64,000 nucleotides of DNA from Flabesymbios commensalis (GCA_964017125.1 OZ024902.1:103276307-103340306); one strand, 5' to 3'; shown: positions 34,004-45,134, numbered from the stretch's first letter. Translations and numbers: made by a program. Notes: generated by a model from the letters alone, not told the origin.

Positions 34004-36675
34004 AGCTCCCGCCGTCACCGTAGGTGAGCGAAGGGAGCTATGGATTCTACCTCCGTTTTTTTTTGGCCTCTTCTTTTGCCTATAACTTTGTGAGAAAATA
34101 AGCTAGGATAACAATTTTTGGTATGTGGGTTACTTCCAGGTGGCTAATGGACGGGTTAAAATATTTTTAATCTGAATTCAATACGCAAGGTTGCAGAGGA
34201 GAAAATGATGATGTGACGGCGTTGGGCCGTTGGGCCGTTGGGCCGTTGGGCCGTCCGTAAACAATTCGTTTCCGGAGCATATCTCTGAAAGTACTTGTCC
34301 GATTGTCTTCAAATTTTACACACAACACCCCTAGGGGGTCTAGTTGTGCCTTTTGGGGTATTTGAACTTTGACCTACTTCTGGTTCAGAACTATGACCTA
34401 TTTAGACGTTTTGACGCGCACTTCGTTTCCGGAGCAGATCTCGAAAAGTACTGGGCCGATGACAGTCATATTGCACATACATGTTCTCTAAGGTCCCTAG
34501 TTGTGCCTTTTCAGGTTTTTGGACCTTGACCTTGAAGTTGACCCAGCACTTTGACCTAATTTATAACATCGGTAAATCCGACTGAAAGATTTTGCGGAAT
34601 ATCATGAAAACCGCTCAAGATAGCTACACCATTACTATAAAACAAATTGTGAGGTTTCAGGAGAGGATGCATCTTGAAAAATTTCAAGTCGATAAAATTA
34701 AAAATGGCCGCCTATCGGCCATTATTCACCTCCACAGGCCTGATATTGCGGACTATCATGAAAACCGCTCAAGATAGCTACACCATTAATATCAAATAAA
34801 TTGTAAGGTTTCAGGAGAGGATGCATCCTGAAAAATTTGAAGTTGATAAAATTCAAAATGGCCGCCTATCAGCCATTATTCACCTTGACAGGCCTGATAT
34901 TGTGGAATATCATGAAAACCGCTCAAGATATCTACACCATTACTATAAAACAAATTGTAAGGCTTCAGGAGAGGATGTATTTTGAAAAAATTCATTTTGT
35001 CAAAGTTCAAAATGGCCGCCAATCGGCCATTATTCACTTTCACATGGCCGTTATTTGGTAAACCGTGCTAGATGGCTAGACCATTACTATAAAACAAAAT
35101 GTGTGATTTCAGGAGAGGATGCATCTTGAAAAAATTCGACTCGATAAAATTCAAAATGGCCGCTTATCGGCCATTATTCACTTTTACATGGCCGTTATTT
35201 GGTAAACCATGCTAGATGGCTAGACCATTACTATAAAACAAAATGTGCGATTTCAGGAGAGGATGCATCTTGAAAAAATTTGACTCGATAAAATTCAAAA
35301 TGGCTGCTTATCGGCCATTATTCACTTTCACATGGCCGTTATTTGGTAAACCGTGCTAGATGGCTAAACCATTACTATAAAACAAAATGTGCGATTTCAG
35401 GAGAGGATGCATCTTGAAAAAATTTGACTCGATAAAATTCAAAATGGCCGCTTATCGGCCATTATTCACTTTCACATGGCCGTTATTTGGTAAACCGTGC
35501 TAGATGGCTAAACCATTACTATAAAACAAAATGTGTGATTTCAGGAGAGGATGCATCTTGAAAAAATTAGACTCGATAAAATTCAAAATGGCCGCTTATC
35601 GGCCATTATTCACTTTCACATGGCCGTTATTTGGTCAACCGTGCTAGATGGCTAGACCATTACTGTAAAACGAAATGTGAGATTTCAGGTGAGGATGCAT
35701 CTTGAAAAAAATTGACTTGATCAAATTTAAAATGGCCGCCTTTTCGGCCATTATTCATTTTCACATGGCTGATATTCGGTAAACCGTGCTAGATGGCTAG
35801 ACCATTACCTGATTACTATAAAACAAAGTGTGAGTTTTCGGGGGAGGATGCACCCTGAAAATTTTTAACTTACGAATTCAAAATGGCCAACAATCAGCAT
35901 TATTTACCTCGATAGGCCTGATATCAGGTAAACCGTGCTAGATAGCTAGACCATTACTATAAAACAAAATGTGACGTTTAGAGAGAGGATGCCTTTAAAA
36001 AACTTTCGACTCAATCGAATTCAAAATGGCCGCCTATCGGCCACTATTTACTTTCACATTGCTGATATTTGGTAAACCGTGTTAGATAGCTGGACCATTA
36101 CTATAAAACAAAATGTGAGATTACAAGAGAGGATGCATCTTGAAAAAAATTGACTCCATCAAATTCAAAATGGCCGCCTATCGGCCATTATTTACTTTCA
36201 CATAGCCGGTTTTTAGTAACCGTACTAGATGGCTAGACCATTACTATAAAACAAAATGTGAGATTTCAGGAGAGGATGCATCTTGAAAAATTTTGACTTG
36301 ATCAAATTCAAAATGGCCTTCTATCGGCCATTATTCACTTTCACATGGGCGATATTTGGTAAACCGTGCTAGATGGCTAGACCATTACTGTAGAATGAAA
36401 TGTGAGATTTCAGCTGAGGATGCATCTTGGAAAATTTTGACTTGATCAAATTCAAAATGGCCCTCTATCGGCCATTATTTACTTTCACATGCCCAATATT
36501 TTGCAAACTGTGCTAGATGTTAGTCCATTACTATAAAACAAAATTTGTGGTTTCGGGGGAGGATGCACCCTAAGTTTTTAGTTGTCTTGCTTCTTGATTT
36601 TTGACCTAGACTAGGACTACATTAATAACCCTATACAAAATTGCTTAAATCAAATTCTAATTCGGAGCGGGAGCT
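34004..36675. mobile_element. Large family T element, 2.67 kb, with internal satellite-like array
   Basis: Starts AGCTCCCGCCGTCACCG in a head hairpin with GAGCGAAGGGAGCT (34004-34038) and ends GGAGCGGGAGCT at 36664-36675, giving inverted AGCTCCCGC/GCGGGAGCT ends. Contents in order: a fourfold GTTGGGCC run (34221-34252); two units starting TTTCCGGAGCA (34269 and 34426) with TTTGACC tails, as at 18.4 kb; then 14 tandem units to about 36570; then a 100-bp unique tail. No coding capacity. That the array belongs to the same element is inferred from the matching ends. Confidence 0.6.
34595..36570 (+). repeat. 14-unit tandem array, 154 then 144 bp
   Basis: The GGAGAGGATGCA landmark of each unit falls at about 34661, 34815, 34969, 35113, 35257, 35401, 35545, 35689, 35842, 35983, 36127, 36270, 36414 and 36557. 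The first units are 154 bp; most later ones are 141-144 bp, five in a row exactly 144. Each unit holds ATGGCCG-CTTAT-CGGCCAT, a 7-bp-stem hairpin, and TTACTATAAAACAAA. The central units are the most alike and the edge units the most diverged, as in satellites homogenised by unequal exchange. Confidence 0.95.
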
Positions 36676-36965
36676 CCTGGACTTATGTAGTCTTGTTACA
36701 ACTCCTAGTGGACAAGTATCGGTCAGCACCTGATAATAAGAGATAAAGAGACAGTGAACATCAGATAATGGATAAGCCGGCTTTTCTGTTGTTTAGCTGG
36801 ACACTTGTTTTCAAGTGTGTGTTGCAATCCCAGGGTGATATCAGTATAGTGGGGAGAATGAGTGAGGGAAGTGCTGCAGGGGGGACACCTACATACATCA
36901 TTGCCGCGGTGTCTGTCTGAAACCTATCAGCATCATAGTTAATCATGCTTGCCTCACACCATAAC
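36676..36965. other. No feature seen
   Basis: Unique-looking DNA after the array element; GC-richer at 36830-36920, without a convincing frame. Confidence 0.35.
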
Positions 36966-37024
36966 TATGTTGGTTTGATGTTGTGCCAGCGTCGGTGACG
37001 CTGGCACAACATCTAACCAACATA
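36966..37024. mobile_element. Family P core palindrome
   Basis: TATGTTGGTTTGATGTTGTG paired with CACAACATCTAACCAACATA, around GCCAGCGTC-GGT-GACGCTGGC. Outer ends decayed (TTCCATGTTTGTGTG at 37035). Further P-like scraps lie at 37070-37240. Confidence 0.75.
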
Positions 37025-37565
37025 TGTTCATATTTCCATGTTTGTGTGATTTGAGCTTACACCAGCGTGAGGCATTGACCCCGCGTTGGTCTGGTGAATG
37101 AACGACGTGATGTACGCTGATCAAACATCGGCCAGATGCTGTTTCTTTTTGCAGGGCGGCCGTAACCACCAAAGAGGACATGTCCAGCATTAGGTCAATA
37201 TTGGGCCAACGTGACAAGCATTGCTCCAACGTGAATCTAGCGTAGTAATAACGTCTCGACCTCAAGCCTACATGTACATGTATACTCACTCAGACCATCT
37301 CAAAATTTATGGATGCAATATACACATAGGAGATTTCTGGCATTCCGCATTATATCCGGGATGCTTTATAATCCATGCCGCATATAGTACACTGCCTATC
37401 TTCAGTTATATTTTATGTGCTTTTTTATTTTACACCGCTATTACAGTAACAATAATTTCAAATGATTAATAAACCAGACATAATTAACCCTTAGAGAACT
37501 GAGCTAAGAAAGTTCAATTTTTAGCCACTTTAATTTGTGTCTCGCTACCGCGATCCACAACTTAA

Positions 37566-38714
37566 AGCTGCATAACTGTTTTGTTTATTTCGATAAAAAT
37601 ATTCTAAAAGGTACAAAACAATCATTCATACTGTCTTAAAGGCCTTATAAATGCACTAAAACTGGGTGAATGTAGCGGAATTAGTTCACCATGCGATACA
37701 CCATCAAGTATTACTAAGTAGTGAATCGGTTTGTGTACAATATGTATGTAATAGTGGTAGGGTTATGGGCCAATATAATGTTAGATTGGCCAACACCAAA
37801 CCGCCTTATAGCAAATACTAGACGTTGAACTGAATCGGCATAATGTTGGGCCAGTACCGCAGACGATGGGTTGGCATTAGTCTGCCATTGGATCAATGCC
37901 TCGTGTTAGCTGAGATACAAAGCCCAAATAACCAGTGGTAGACGTCCTGAGACTAGGTCAAAAACTGTTGGGAATCGTTTACAGTAAAGTCCGATGTTTT
38001 AAATATTATTTTATTTTACCGCATAGCGCGATTTATATCAACGTATGTGATGATTTACGATAAAATAAAATAAATTCTGATAATTGTATAGTAGCATTTT
38101 GACTATATTTTGAAATGCCCATGAGATACAGAATAAAGAAATACAAATCACGAAAATCAAAAGAGCGAAAAAGATGATTTACATCACTGAATTTTAGCGC
38201 TAATTCCGCCAACAATTTCCCACGGACTGGGGAGAGCGTCTTAATGGTGGGCCAATGGCTCAGATGCTGGCCCACACTTAAAAGCACCATACTGAAGTAG
38301 AGTACTATTTCACGGGTGAGTGACATTCTCCATACCGGTACCTAAATTAAACATGACATTATATGCATATATCACCCATATCACACAAAGTAATAACTCC
38401 TAGACGTGAGATATTACACTTTTTATTGTGAATTGTATGTATGACCACTGAAAAAATAAGAATAATATTAAAAAACTTCCACTTTTTTTCAATGATGATC
38501 GTTATCTTCCACTAGGTACTTTTAATGTCCTGATTATACAGACAGTGTGTCTTACTCCTCTGTGATCTGGTTTGTTTTGGTGGGGCAACAATATTAAAAA
38601 CAACAAACTTAAATCCTTAATAACTCAGTAACCGGGGGAGTGAAATTAAAAATTAAAACACTATTCTCCATGGATTAATATTTTGAATGTAATAAGCAAA
38701 ACAGTTATGCAGCT
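37566..38714. mobile_element. 1149-bp TTAA element inserted in family B
   Basis: The 18-bp ends are exact inverted repeats: AGCTGCATAACTGTTTTG and CAAAACAGTTATGCAGCT. They are flanked by TTAA at 37562-37565 and 38715-38718. The left arm of the host dyad (CACTTTAATTTGTG) shows that a single TTAA was present before insertion. TTAA duplication points to a piggyBac-type mechanism, though the ends lack the usual CCC start. The interior has no long frame and carries a family P copy at 37810-37914. Confidence 0.85.
37810..37914. mobile_element. Family P copy inside the TTAA element
   Basis: AGCAAATACTAGACGTTGAA, TAATGTTGGGCCAGTACCGC, AGACGATGGGTTGGCATTAG and CTCGTGTTAGCTGAG follow the P layout. The arms are partly diverged. 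It is the innermost layer of a three-level nest. Confidence 0.65.
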
Positions 38715-38853
38715 TTAAAGTGACTGAATGTCACTGTTTCAAGATTGAAAGCATATTTTATTTTTAACATTACTGATTATACAGGTGTTAGTAAAATCAC
38801 AGAATGTCTACTGTAGTCGACTTCAGTGTTGTGAGGGTTAAATGGACAATAAT

Positions 38854-39101
38854 TTAACCCTTAGCACACTTATGTCGACTACAGTTGACTATAGTATTGT
38901 TTTCTCATGTTTTAATTGTCTTGTTTAACCAGGTTTTAAAAATTAAATATGTTTCAAATCTGTGATAATCAGATACATTTCAAACTAGATTTGCAAATTA
39001 AACTAATTTTTAGTCACTTGATGTTGTGGATCGCGGTAGCGAGACACAACTTCAAGTGACTAAAATATTTAAATTTCTTGGCTCAGTGCTCCAAGGGTTA
39101 A
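38854..39101. mobile_element. Family B element, complete
   Basis: TTAA at 38854-38857 and 39098-39101, with ends CCCTTAGCACACTTA and CTCAGTGCTCCAAGGG. Same orientation and layout as 5878-6116 (GTCGACTACAGTTGAC, then the dyad ACTTGATGTTGTGGATCGCG). Lies 12 bp after the split copy and in opposite orientation to it. Confidence 0.85.
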
Positions 39102-39368
39102 TAAACATGTTATTGCCATGTAATACTCACCAATTAACGTTGTATTCAAAATAGATGTCATAGTTTTATATTTAATTTTAATAATCCCATCATTACGTAT
39201 CTGTTTTAAATGTACCACCCAAACTTACTGCACACATTTTGTCTGGTTATTAAATGAGCTGTTTCTTCTCTTTAAACACTGCATCCAGAAACGGTGCCAG
39301 GTGTAAGCAGCAAATTGCTTCTTGGTACCTAGTTACATGGAATACGCGTAATGTCAAAACAGCTAATG
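39102..39368. other. No feature seen
   Basis: AT-rich spacer, nothing recognised. Confidence 0.35.
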
Positions 39369-39448
39369 CAGCAAACACCAATAAATGGACCCCACAGACG
39401 GTGAACCAACATTAAACCAACGATGGTTTATTGGCTGGTGTTTGCTAG
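39369..39448. mobile_element. Family P copy, shortened
   Basis: CAGCAAACACCAATAAATGG at the left and TTTATTGGCTGGTGTTTGCT at the right are inverted. The centre keeps CAGACGGTGAACCAACATT. About 25 bp of the left arm are missing. Confidence 0.75.
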
Positions 39449-39609
39449 GAGTATCAGGGGCCATGTTATTCCAGCAGATACACAATATTGACATTCGTTT
39501 TGTTAGACGGGTTCTTTGTGGCATTGGTGTATAGTATCTCGTGTCCAGTGGGGTGGTGTTTTTCTTATCTGGATCATATATACACACACAGAGAGACCAT
39601 CGCTACAGT

Positions 39610-39772
39610 CTACATTATATCATACATGTAGTATTTTCCCTGGTACTTAATTAAGTCGACCCAACTTTCTGGCGTGATGATCACCAATCTTCCTTCAGTG
39701 TTTGTACATGTGTCAGCAAATCTAATTGACACTCCCCTAGACTTGATCCCTGCTGTGCTGAGGAAGATGAAA
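39610..39772 (-). CDS. Possible 3'-terminal exon, unknown product
   Basis: On the minus strand an acceptor (ATCCCTTGCAG) precedes an open frame reading FIFLSTAGIKSRGVSIRFAD, then TCTNTEGRLVIITPESWVDL and IKYQGKYYMYDIM, to TAG at 39610-39612. The alternation of charged, aromatic and beta-branched residues (RLVIITPESWVDLIKYQGKYY) looks like a real beta-rich domain, and it lies between two P elements with higher GC than the surroundings. I cannot name the family. It could be a host exon or a decayed element. Confidence 0.35.
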
Positions 39773-39811
39773 CTGCAAGGGATTACGTTCACTCAAGAAT
39801 CCTTGGTTCAC

Positions 39812-39870
39812 TCAAAGTTGGATCAATGCTGCCAGGGCCAGCGTCGTTGACGGTGGACCAACAGTGATGC
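39812..39870. mobile_element. Family P fragment (core)
   Basis: GTTGGATCAATGCTGCCAGG and GCCAGCGTCGTTGACGGTGG with CCAACAGTGATGCAAC: the P centre without termini. Confidence 0.5.
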
Positions 39871-39967
39871 AACTATGGGAATGTGACCCGTGTCTGAGGT
39901 GCTGTTAAATGCTAGGATAACTTTTCAGGAGCTGCTTCACCATTGTGCTAATGCTATGTGAGCGTAT

Positions 39968-40074
39968 CCAGCAAACACAAGTCGTTCATTCAATGCTGGT
40001 TTAATGTTGGACCATCGTCTACGACGCTGGCCCAACATTAAAACAGCATTGGATCAATGTATTATGTTTGCTGG
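39968..40074. mobile_element. Family P palindrome, TA-flanked
   Basis: CCAGCAAACACAAGTCGTTC at the left; ATTATGTTTGCTGG at the right. Arms CAATGCTGGTTTAATGTTGG and complement, turn GTC-TAC-GAC. TA flanks both ends (GTA-T before, GA-TA after). Confidence 0.9.
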
Positions 40075-40197
40075 GATATACACTCTTGGAAATGATATAC
40101 CTTTGCGCTATACCGGATGGTGAATGTACATGGTCTTAGCAAGAATTTTCTGGAGCTCATCCCATGAAAATAGGCACAGACTCCATTTCGGGTAGAA

Positions 40198-40251
40198 CTA
40201 TGTTGTGCAACATTGATCCAGCTTCGGCCAATTGCATTGTGTTTGTTGGAT
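40198..40251. mobile_element. Family P fragment
   Basis: CAACATTGATCCAGCTTCGG and GCATTGTGTTTGTTGGA resemble a shortened right arm. Confidence 0.4.
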
Positions 40252-40912
40252 TAGTAATTGAGAAAAGACGGTATTTCCGTTCTCTGATATTTCATGGACG
40301 ATTAGATAACAGATGATGCTGAGACTAGTGACTTGTCTGCACTCAGTAGGGCACAGTCATGGGGCGTATTTTCTATTATAAGCATTCAGCGGACCCAGTG
40401 AAACATCTATTGTATATGATATCACTAAAAACGGAGCTCGGCATTTAAATTATCGCTGTTGAATCGTCTCCGTCCCAAAAGTTCATTAATCTCGAACAGT
40501 GAATGCGACCATATCGACCCAATCTTCACGAAGAGAAGCAATGAGCGCCCCATTTGAACGTTAGATGAACTGCAAACATAATTTTCAAAATGTAGCAGTA
40601 TTAAATACGTATATCATGTGTTAGCTGTTGGTAGGCTCCTTGGTCGGGAGGTAGCTTTCTTGACCTTAACCTATGTAGCTGTACCTGAGCGTAGCCTGGG
40701 AGCAGAATCATTAATTGCTCAGCCTCCACACTGGATATAGAGGGGAGCAAGGCGATGCTATATTAAGTCTAGCTCTAACACGTAGATCAGTAGTCTGCTG
40801 TGGCGTCTACACATCTTGATCAGCTTAACTCACGAGGTGTTCAATTAAAAAGACTGAGAAAGTAATCTCGGGCATCCTCAGCTAATCCCACATCTCAGAC
40901 TTCTCAGATTTG
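40252..40912. other. No gene recognised
   Basis: Unique-looking DNA of moderate GC; no coding frame or splice pair was convincing. Confidence 0.35.
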
Positions 40913-40975
40913 AACCAATGCTGGGTTCATGTTGGACCGGCGTCGCAGACGATGGACAACATTGACCAAGCATAA
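40913..40975. mobile_element. Family P fragment (core)
   Basis: AACCAATGCTGGGTTCATGT, GGACCGGCGTCGCAGACGAT, GGACAACATTGACCAAGC: P centre with both inner arms, termini absent. Confidence 0.6.
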
Positions 40976-41073
40976 GTATACTTATCAGATTTGTCTAAGT
41001 TTGCAGTTCTATCTCTCGGGACATTGGCCAACATTTTTTCCATGTTGGGCCGCCGTATCTTACCTTTGGGTTT

Positions 41074-41164
41074 CCCAGCTAACACTGGGACTCAATGTTG
41101 TTTTAATGTTGGGCCAGCATCGTAGACTGTGGACAAACATTGAACCAGCATCGTGTTCGCTGGG
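41074..41164. mobile_element. Family P copy
   Basis: CCCAGCTAACACTGGGACTC at the left and ATCGTGTTCGCTGGG at the right. Centre GCCAGCATCGTAGACTGTGG. Slightly shortened left arm. Confidence 0.75.
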
Positions 41165-41516
41165 TTTTCAGTCTTGAGGATTGACAAGATTGAGCAGCTG
41201 TGCCAGTTTATCCTTGCGATTCAAGTCATGTTACCTGGCTACCCGGGTAGTATGCCGCACTTCGTATTGGCTGTCATTATTTCTGTTTCTATGTAAATAG
41301 TTCTGTATTTCCCACCAAAACATGGGAAACGTATACTTAAAAAAAAACGGTGAATATATGGATGTAATCATGTATGCAGAAAGTATGCTCAAAGTATTTA
41401 GAAATAAAATAAAATGAACGTGTGCATGATATATATATCTATATATGCACGTTTGATCTACACACAGCTCGACAAGAAGTTTTATTTTATTATTATCTAT
41501 ATTTAACACGAGTACA

Positions 41517-41571
41517 CCTACGACGCTGGCCGAGCATTGACCCATCATTGGGTTAATGTATCGTGCTTACT
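41517..41571. mobile_element. Family P right half
   Basis: CTACGACGCTGGCCGAGCAT, TGACCCATCATTGGGTTAAT and TATCGTGCTTACTG form the right arm only. Confidence 0.55.
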
Positions 41572-41922
41572 GTGATAGTATAGATCACATACATTATAAC
41601 CTGCTAATGTCAATCCATGTTGACATAGCTTGTCACTAATCATGATAATTATCCTCTATACAATGCCATAGGTAGACTAGATATATCAAGTTATTTATCG
41701 GGAATGATATTTACTTGCGTTCGTTTTTGCGATATTTATATAATGTACGCCTACAGCCGCCCACTTATTATGCAATAGAGGTGATCCACTTTACAGCGCA
41801 ATTATTTGTCTGAGACATCAAAGATCCAGCGAATGTGTGGCTGTAATTGTTAGATATAGTGAGAAGATGTATTCTGTGATGCCTGGTTGATCGTGTAGAA
41901 TCCTAGTTGAACCACCCCATAT
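41572..41922. other. No feature seen
   Basis: AT-rich spacer, nothing recognised. Confidence 0.35.
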
Positions 41923-42023
41923 AACACGAGTTATTTCACCAATGATGGTGTAATGCTGGACCACCGTCTGCGACGGTGGTCCAGCATTACGCCATCATTG
42001 GTGAATGGCTCGTGTTTGCCGGG
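41923..42023. mobile_element. Family P palindrome, near-perfect
   Basis: AACACGAGTTATTTCACCAA at the left; TGGCTCGTGTTTGCCGGG at the right. Long inner arms AATGATGGTGTAATGCTGGA with GTC-TGC-GAC turn. The arm interior (CCAATGATGG) differs from other P copies in both arms alike. Confidence 0.85.
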
Positions 42024-42128
42024 ACGTGGATATCTGTCTTCATTACATGGATACATCAGGCTGATAGATTTTACTTCCCATCTTAATATCTGCCATCAGA
42101 TGGATGCCTGGACACACAAGACAGTGGC

Positions 42129-42192
42129 TCATGGTTGGGCCAATGTCTTGAAACATTGTTCCAGCGATGTTGTAACGTCTTGTTTTCTCGGA
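42129..42192. mobile_element. Family P fragment
   Basis: GGTTGGGCCAATGTCTTGAA, CATTGTTCCAGCGATG and TCTTGTTTTCTCGGA: decayed core and right end. Confidence 0.45.
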
Positions 42193-43040
42193 TCAGATTG
42201 ACTGTGTATTTATCTGATCCAGAGGGCTGCTGGTCAATACCCGCAACGCGAGAAGATAACAAAAATAATAACAAATCTTATTACAATGAGCAGTCGTCTG
42301 TAGGGGGGTGTCAAGATAATCCTCACATATAATAAGAAATACAACATTGGACAGATTAAGAGTAGTCAACTGATATTGTGACTATACGTTGGATGCTAGG
42401 CGAGACAATTAGTTGATTTCTACAATGTGACCCTATTATTGACTCATCATATCTGGTGCTGCACACAGTCTTTGCAGCCAGCCTTCACAGACGATGTTTT
42501 TCTATTGTGTGTGTATTGATCGCACGCCTGTCTTATACAAACTGTCACGACTTTAAAATATAATCGAAATTCTGATAACACATTAATCTATTAATAATGA
42601 TGTTATTTCGCCAATATATTTGTTTAACGGTAACACATAGTGTGATGTTTTAGACTGTTGTTTTTAGCTGTGTAGGTATCAAGTGTGTTTGACTGTATGG
42701 ATTGAACATGGGTATTTTCAATAGATTATTACACGCAGGGCTGCCTAGTGCATATTGCTAGTCATAACTCGATAAATAGGAGTCGCTGGCACAGCTTACA
42801 TTCAATGTTAGCCAGCCGTATCAGCCATGAGACAACAGTGGGTGAGCGTTGGGCTTACATGTCATATCTTCTCCAGTCGAGATGAAGAACACGGCTGTGG
42901 ACCTTCACAGACGCCTGCAGATTTTGTGAGGCAATCAAACAGACAGCACAAACCACATGGCTGACTGCTCCCTATACCGCGAAAGACGTGCTGTATGTCC
43001 TATAATAGCAGAACATAATCTTAATAATTCAATATGGCTA
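42193..43040. other. No gene recognised; one decayed P fragment
   Basis: Mostly unique DNA. At 42782-42856 CATTCAATGTTAGCCAGCCG and GACAACAGTGGGTGAGC look like a worn P core. Confidence 0.4.
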
Positions 43041-43149
43041 CCCAGTAAGCACAAAACATTTTTATAATATTTGTACAATGTTGGACCGACGTCGAGGACG
43101 TTGGGCCGACGTTGTACAAATGTTACGCAAATGTTTTATGTTTGCTGGG
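43041..43149. mobile_element. Family P palindrome, ACAAAACAT subfamily, TA-flanked
   Basis: 109 bp, CCCAGTAAGCACAAAACATT to ATGTTTGCTGGG, turn GTC-GAG-GAC. Same subtype and length as 22791-22899. Flanked by CTA and TAG, consistent with a TA target duplication. Confidence 0.9.
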
Positions 43150-43569
43150 TAGTTTATATCATCAAAAATATTAAGTAATGGATGTTTCGATAATTTCTAG
43201 TTATGTTAATTGCTTCACGTGTTATGCGTGTGCCTAGTCTGATTAAGGCGAATGCTAACATGGGAAAATATGACTCATGTCCAATAGAGATGTCTTAGAT
43301 TCTGCTGCCGACAGTGTGTTATTTTTTGAGTCTTTGGTTGCGTGACGCTCGCTGTATAATGAGCAGATATGATGTGGTCACGACAGCGTCCCATCATTCT
43401 ACACCAGTTGATACAACCCCTTCATATCGATTTATTCAATCCGCATAAAAGACAGAAGAAGAATGGACATTTTCAATTGGTAACGCTGTACGTGCGGGCA
43501 TATCAACCTCACATGTATTGGGCAGAGTTTCCCAGATGGCCGTCTATAAATCTTCTCACTTCCTGCTGT
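43150..43569. other. No feature seen
   Basis: Nothing recognised between the P and B elements. Confidence 0.35.
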
Positions 43570-43824
43570 TTAACCCTTTAAGCCCTCGCGATGCATTAAA
43601 GCATCATTTTACATCTCTGAAAACAGACTTGATTTTACTACAACTAAGTGGTTTTAGAAGGGGAATTTTCATGAAACTGCTTTTCCAATTCATGGCAATT
43701 TTCGTTAATTTTTCACCCACTTCAAATCATCTTCATCCTCTACAAGTCTTGAGAATTGCGTCAGCAATTCGCGGCTTGTAGTGGATGAAGATGACAATGA
43801 TAAATTCAGGCTTGAAAGGGTTAA
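43570..43824. mobile_element. Family B element, GCAATT-core subfamily
   Basis: TTAA-CCCTTTAAGCCC at the left and AGGCTTGAAAGGG-TTAA at the right. Internal dyad CTTCATCCTCTACAAG/CTTGTAGTGGATGAAG around AATTGCGTCAGCAATT, related to the core at 4137-4385. Confidence 0.85.
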
Positions 43825-44240
43825 ATGAAAACAACTGTAATGAGGCATGTATTCTAAGAATAGGTTGTTTTGCCGTAAAACTTTCGTCTCGGTTATGATA
43901 CAATCATTTTTTTCAGTTTCGATTAAGTACAATATTCGTGTAGTGCATTATGACTTCGCAATATATTCCATGATTGATGTCGGAGCATTCCAATGTTGTG
44001 TCGATGCGTGTACCGTCACCTGTAACGTCGGTCATTTATTGTGGCGTGGCTGTCAACCAAGAAACAAGCAGCTGCATAACAGGGCTTCCAAGTGTAGTGG
44101 GATTTATCCCCTGGCTAAAAATACACGTCGCCAGGGTGACCCAGCATGAAAGCCACACGAAAGGTAAATGTGATTGCACCTATTCTGGTCACGTCACTCA
44201 ATAATCCTCTATCATGTTATATCAACAAAGGTATCATTTT
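43825..44240. other. No gene recognised
   Basis: Open frames overlap here on the plus strand (43847-44204) but have no recognisable domain. Confidence 0.35.
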
Positions 44241-44350
44241 TATCCCTTCGGTGCTAAAGTAACTGACATTTTCACGGATATGGTAGTTGTGTCTCGCTGC
44301 CGCGACCCACAACTACCAAGTCCGTAAAAAGTAGTTAAATTTGAATAATC
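44241..44350. mobile_element. Family B copy, decayed
   Basis: TATCCCTTCGGTGCTAAAG at the left, then a well-kept dyad GGTAGTTGTGTCTCGCTGCC with CCACAACTACC; the right end is unclear. Confidence 0.6.
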
Positions 44351-45134
44351 TTAACGGAAAATGTCTCATCTTTCTGACCTTTCTGATTCAAAGAACTTTC
44401 TCTTCAGAAGTTATTTTTTAAGTATTAATAATGATGTTTGGTAATGGCTGCATACGTGCGTATGTTTATGTCTTAATACAAACTAATACTTAATACAAAT
44501 CAGATAGGAAAGTGGTGAGCAAAAACATAATAATTTGCAGACGACCATTTTAGACATTTGTCTAATAATTATGTCTAATGAAAATTATCATTGATACTTT
44601 CCATTGAATATCGGACGATGTCAGACAGTGACTGTGTTCCACGTGATTTTACTACTGTATAATCATCTTAGTCATTTGATTGGTGAGCATCCGGCCTAGG
44701 CCTATCAGATTCCTTGTCATGACTCAGGTCAGTCTGGGATGTACTGACGTGGGATATTCATTGTACTGATGTGATTAGACAGTCTGCATAAATGGTAGCT
44801 AATATTATTCCTATCAAGGATCCTGGCTCGTGTACTTGGCTGTATATATTCCATCACAACAACATATATTATCACTGTATTACAAAGTAGGTAATGTTTT
44901 CCGTTCTGTCATCTTGGTAATTAGGACAAATAACTGTTATCAAGCCTGTAAGCATCTACTAATATATTGTAAATTCAGCATTTATTTTTCCTTTGTTTCG
45001 TGGCTCAAATACATTTGTACACAGTTCATAGACAATAATCACATTATAACGTTCAAGAACACTGGCTTTATGATGAATGAAGGCAACTCGTCTTTCTTCA
45101 GTGCTGGTCGTTTGAACAATAGTGGTGTGTGGAA
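44351..45134. other. No feature seen
   Basis: AT-rich, nothing recognised. Confidence 0.35.

Larger units (their letters stand above)
37484..38841. mobile_element. Family B element split by a 1149-bp insertion
   Basis: TTAA at 37484-37487 and 38838-38841. The left part (CCCTTAGAGAACTGAGC to CGATCCACAAC) and the right part (AGTGACTGAATGTCACTG to GAGGG, with GTCTACTGTAGTCGAC) together match the reference copy at 5878-6116 in reverse. Without the insertion and one TTAA it is about 205 bp. The split falls in the right arm of the internal dyad. Confidence 0.85.
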
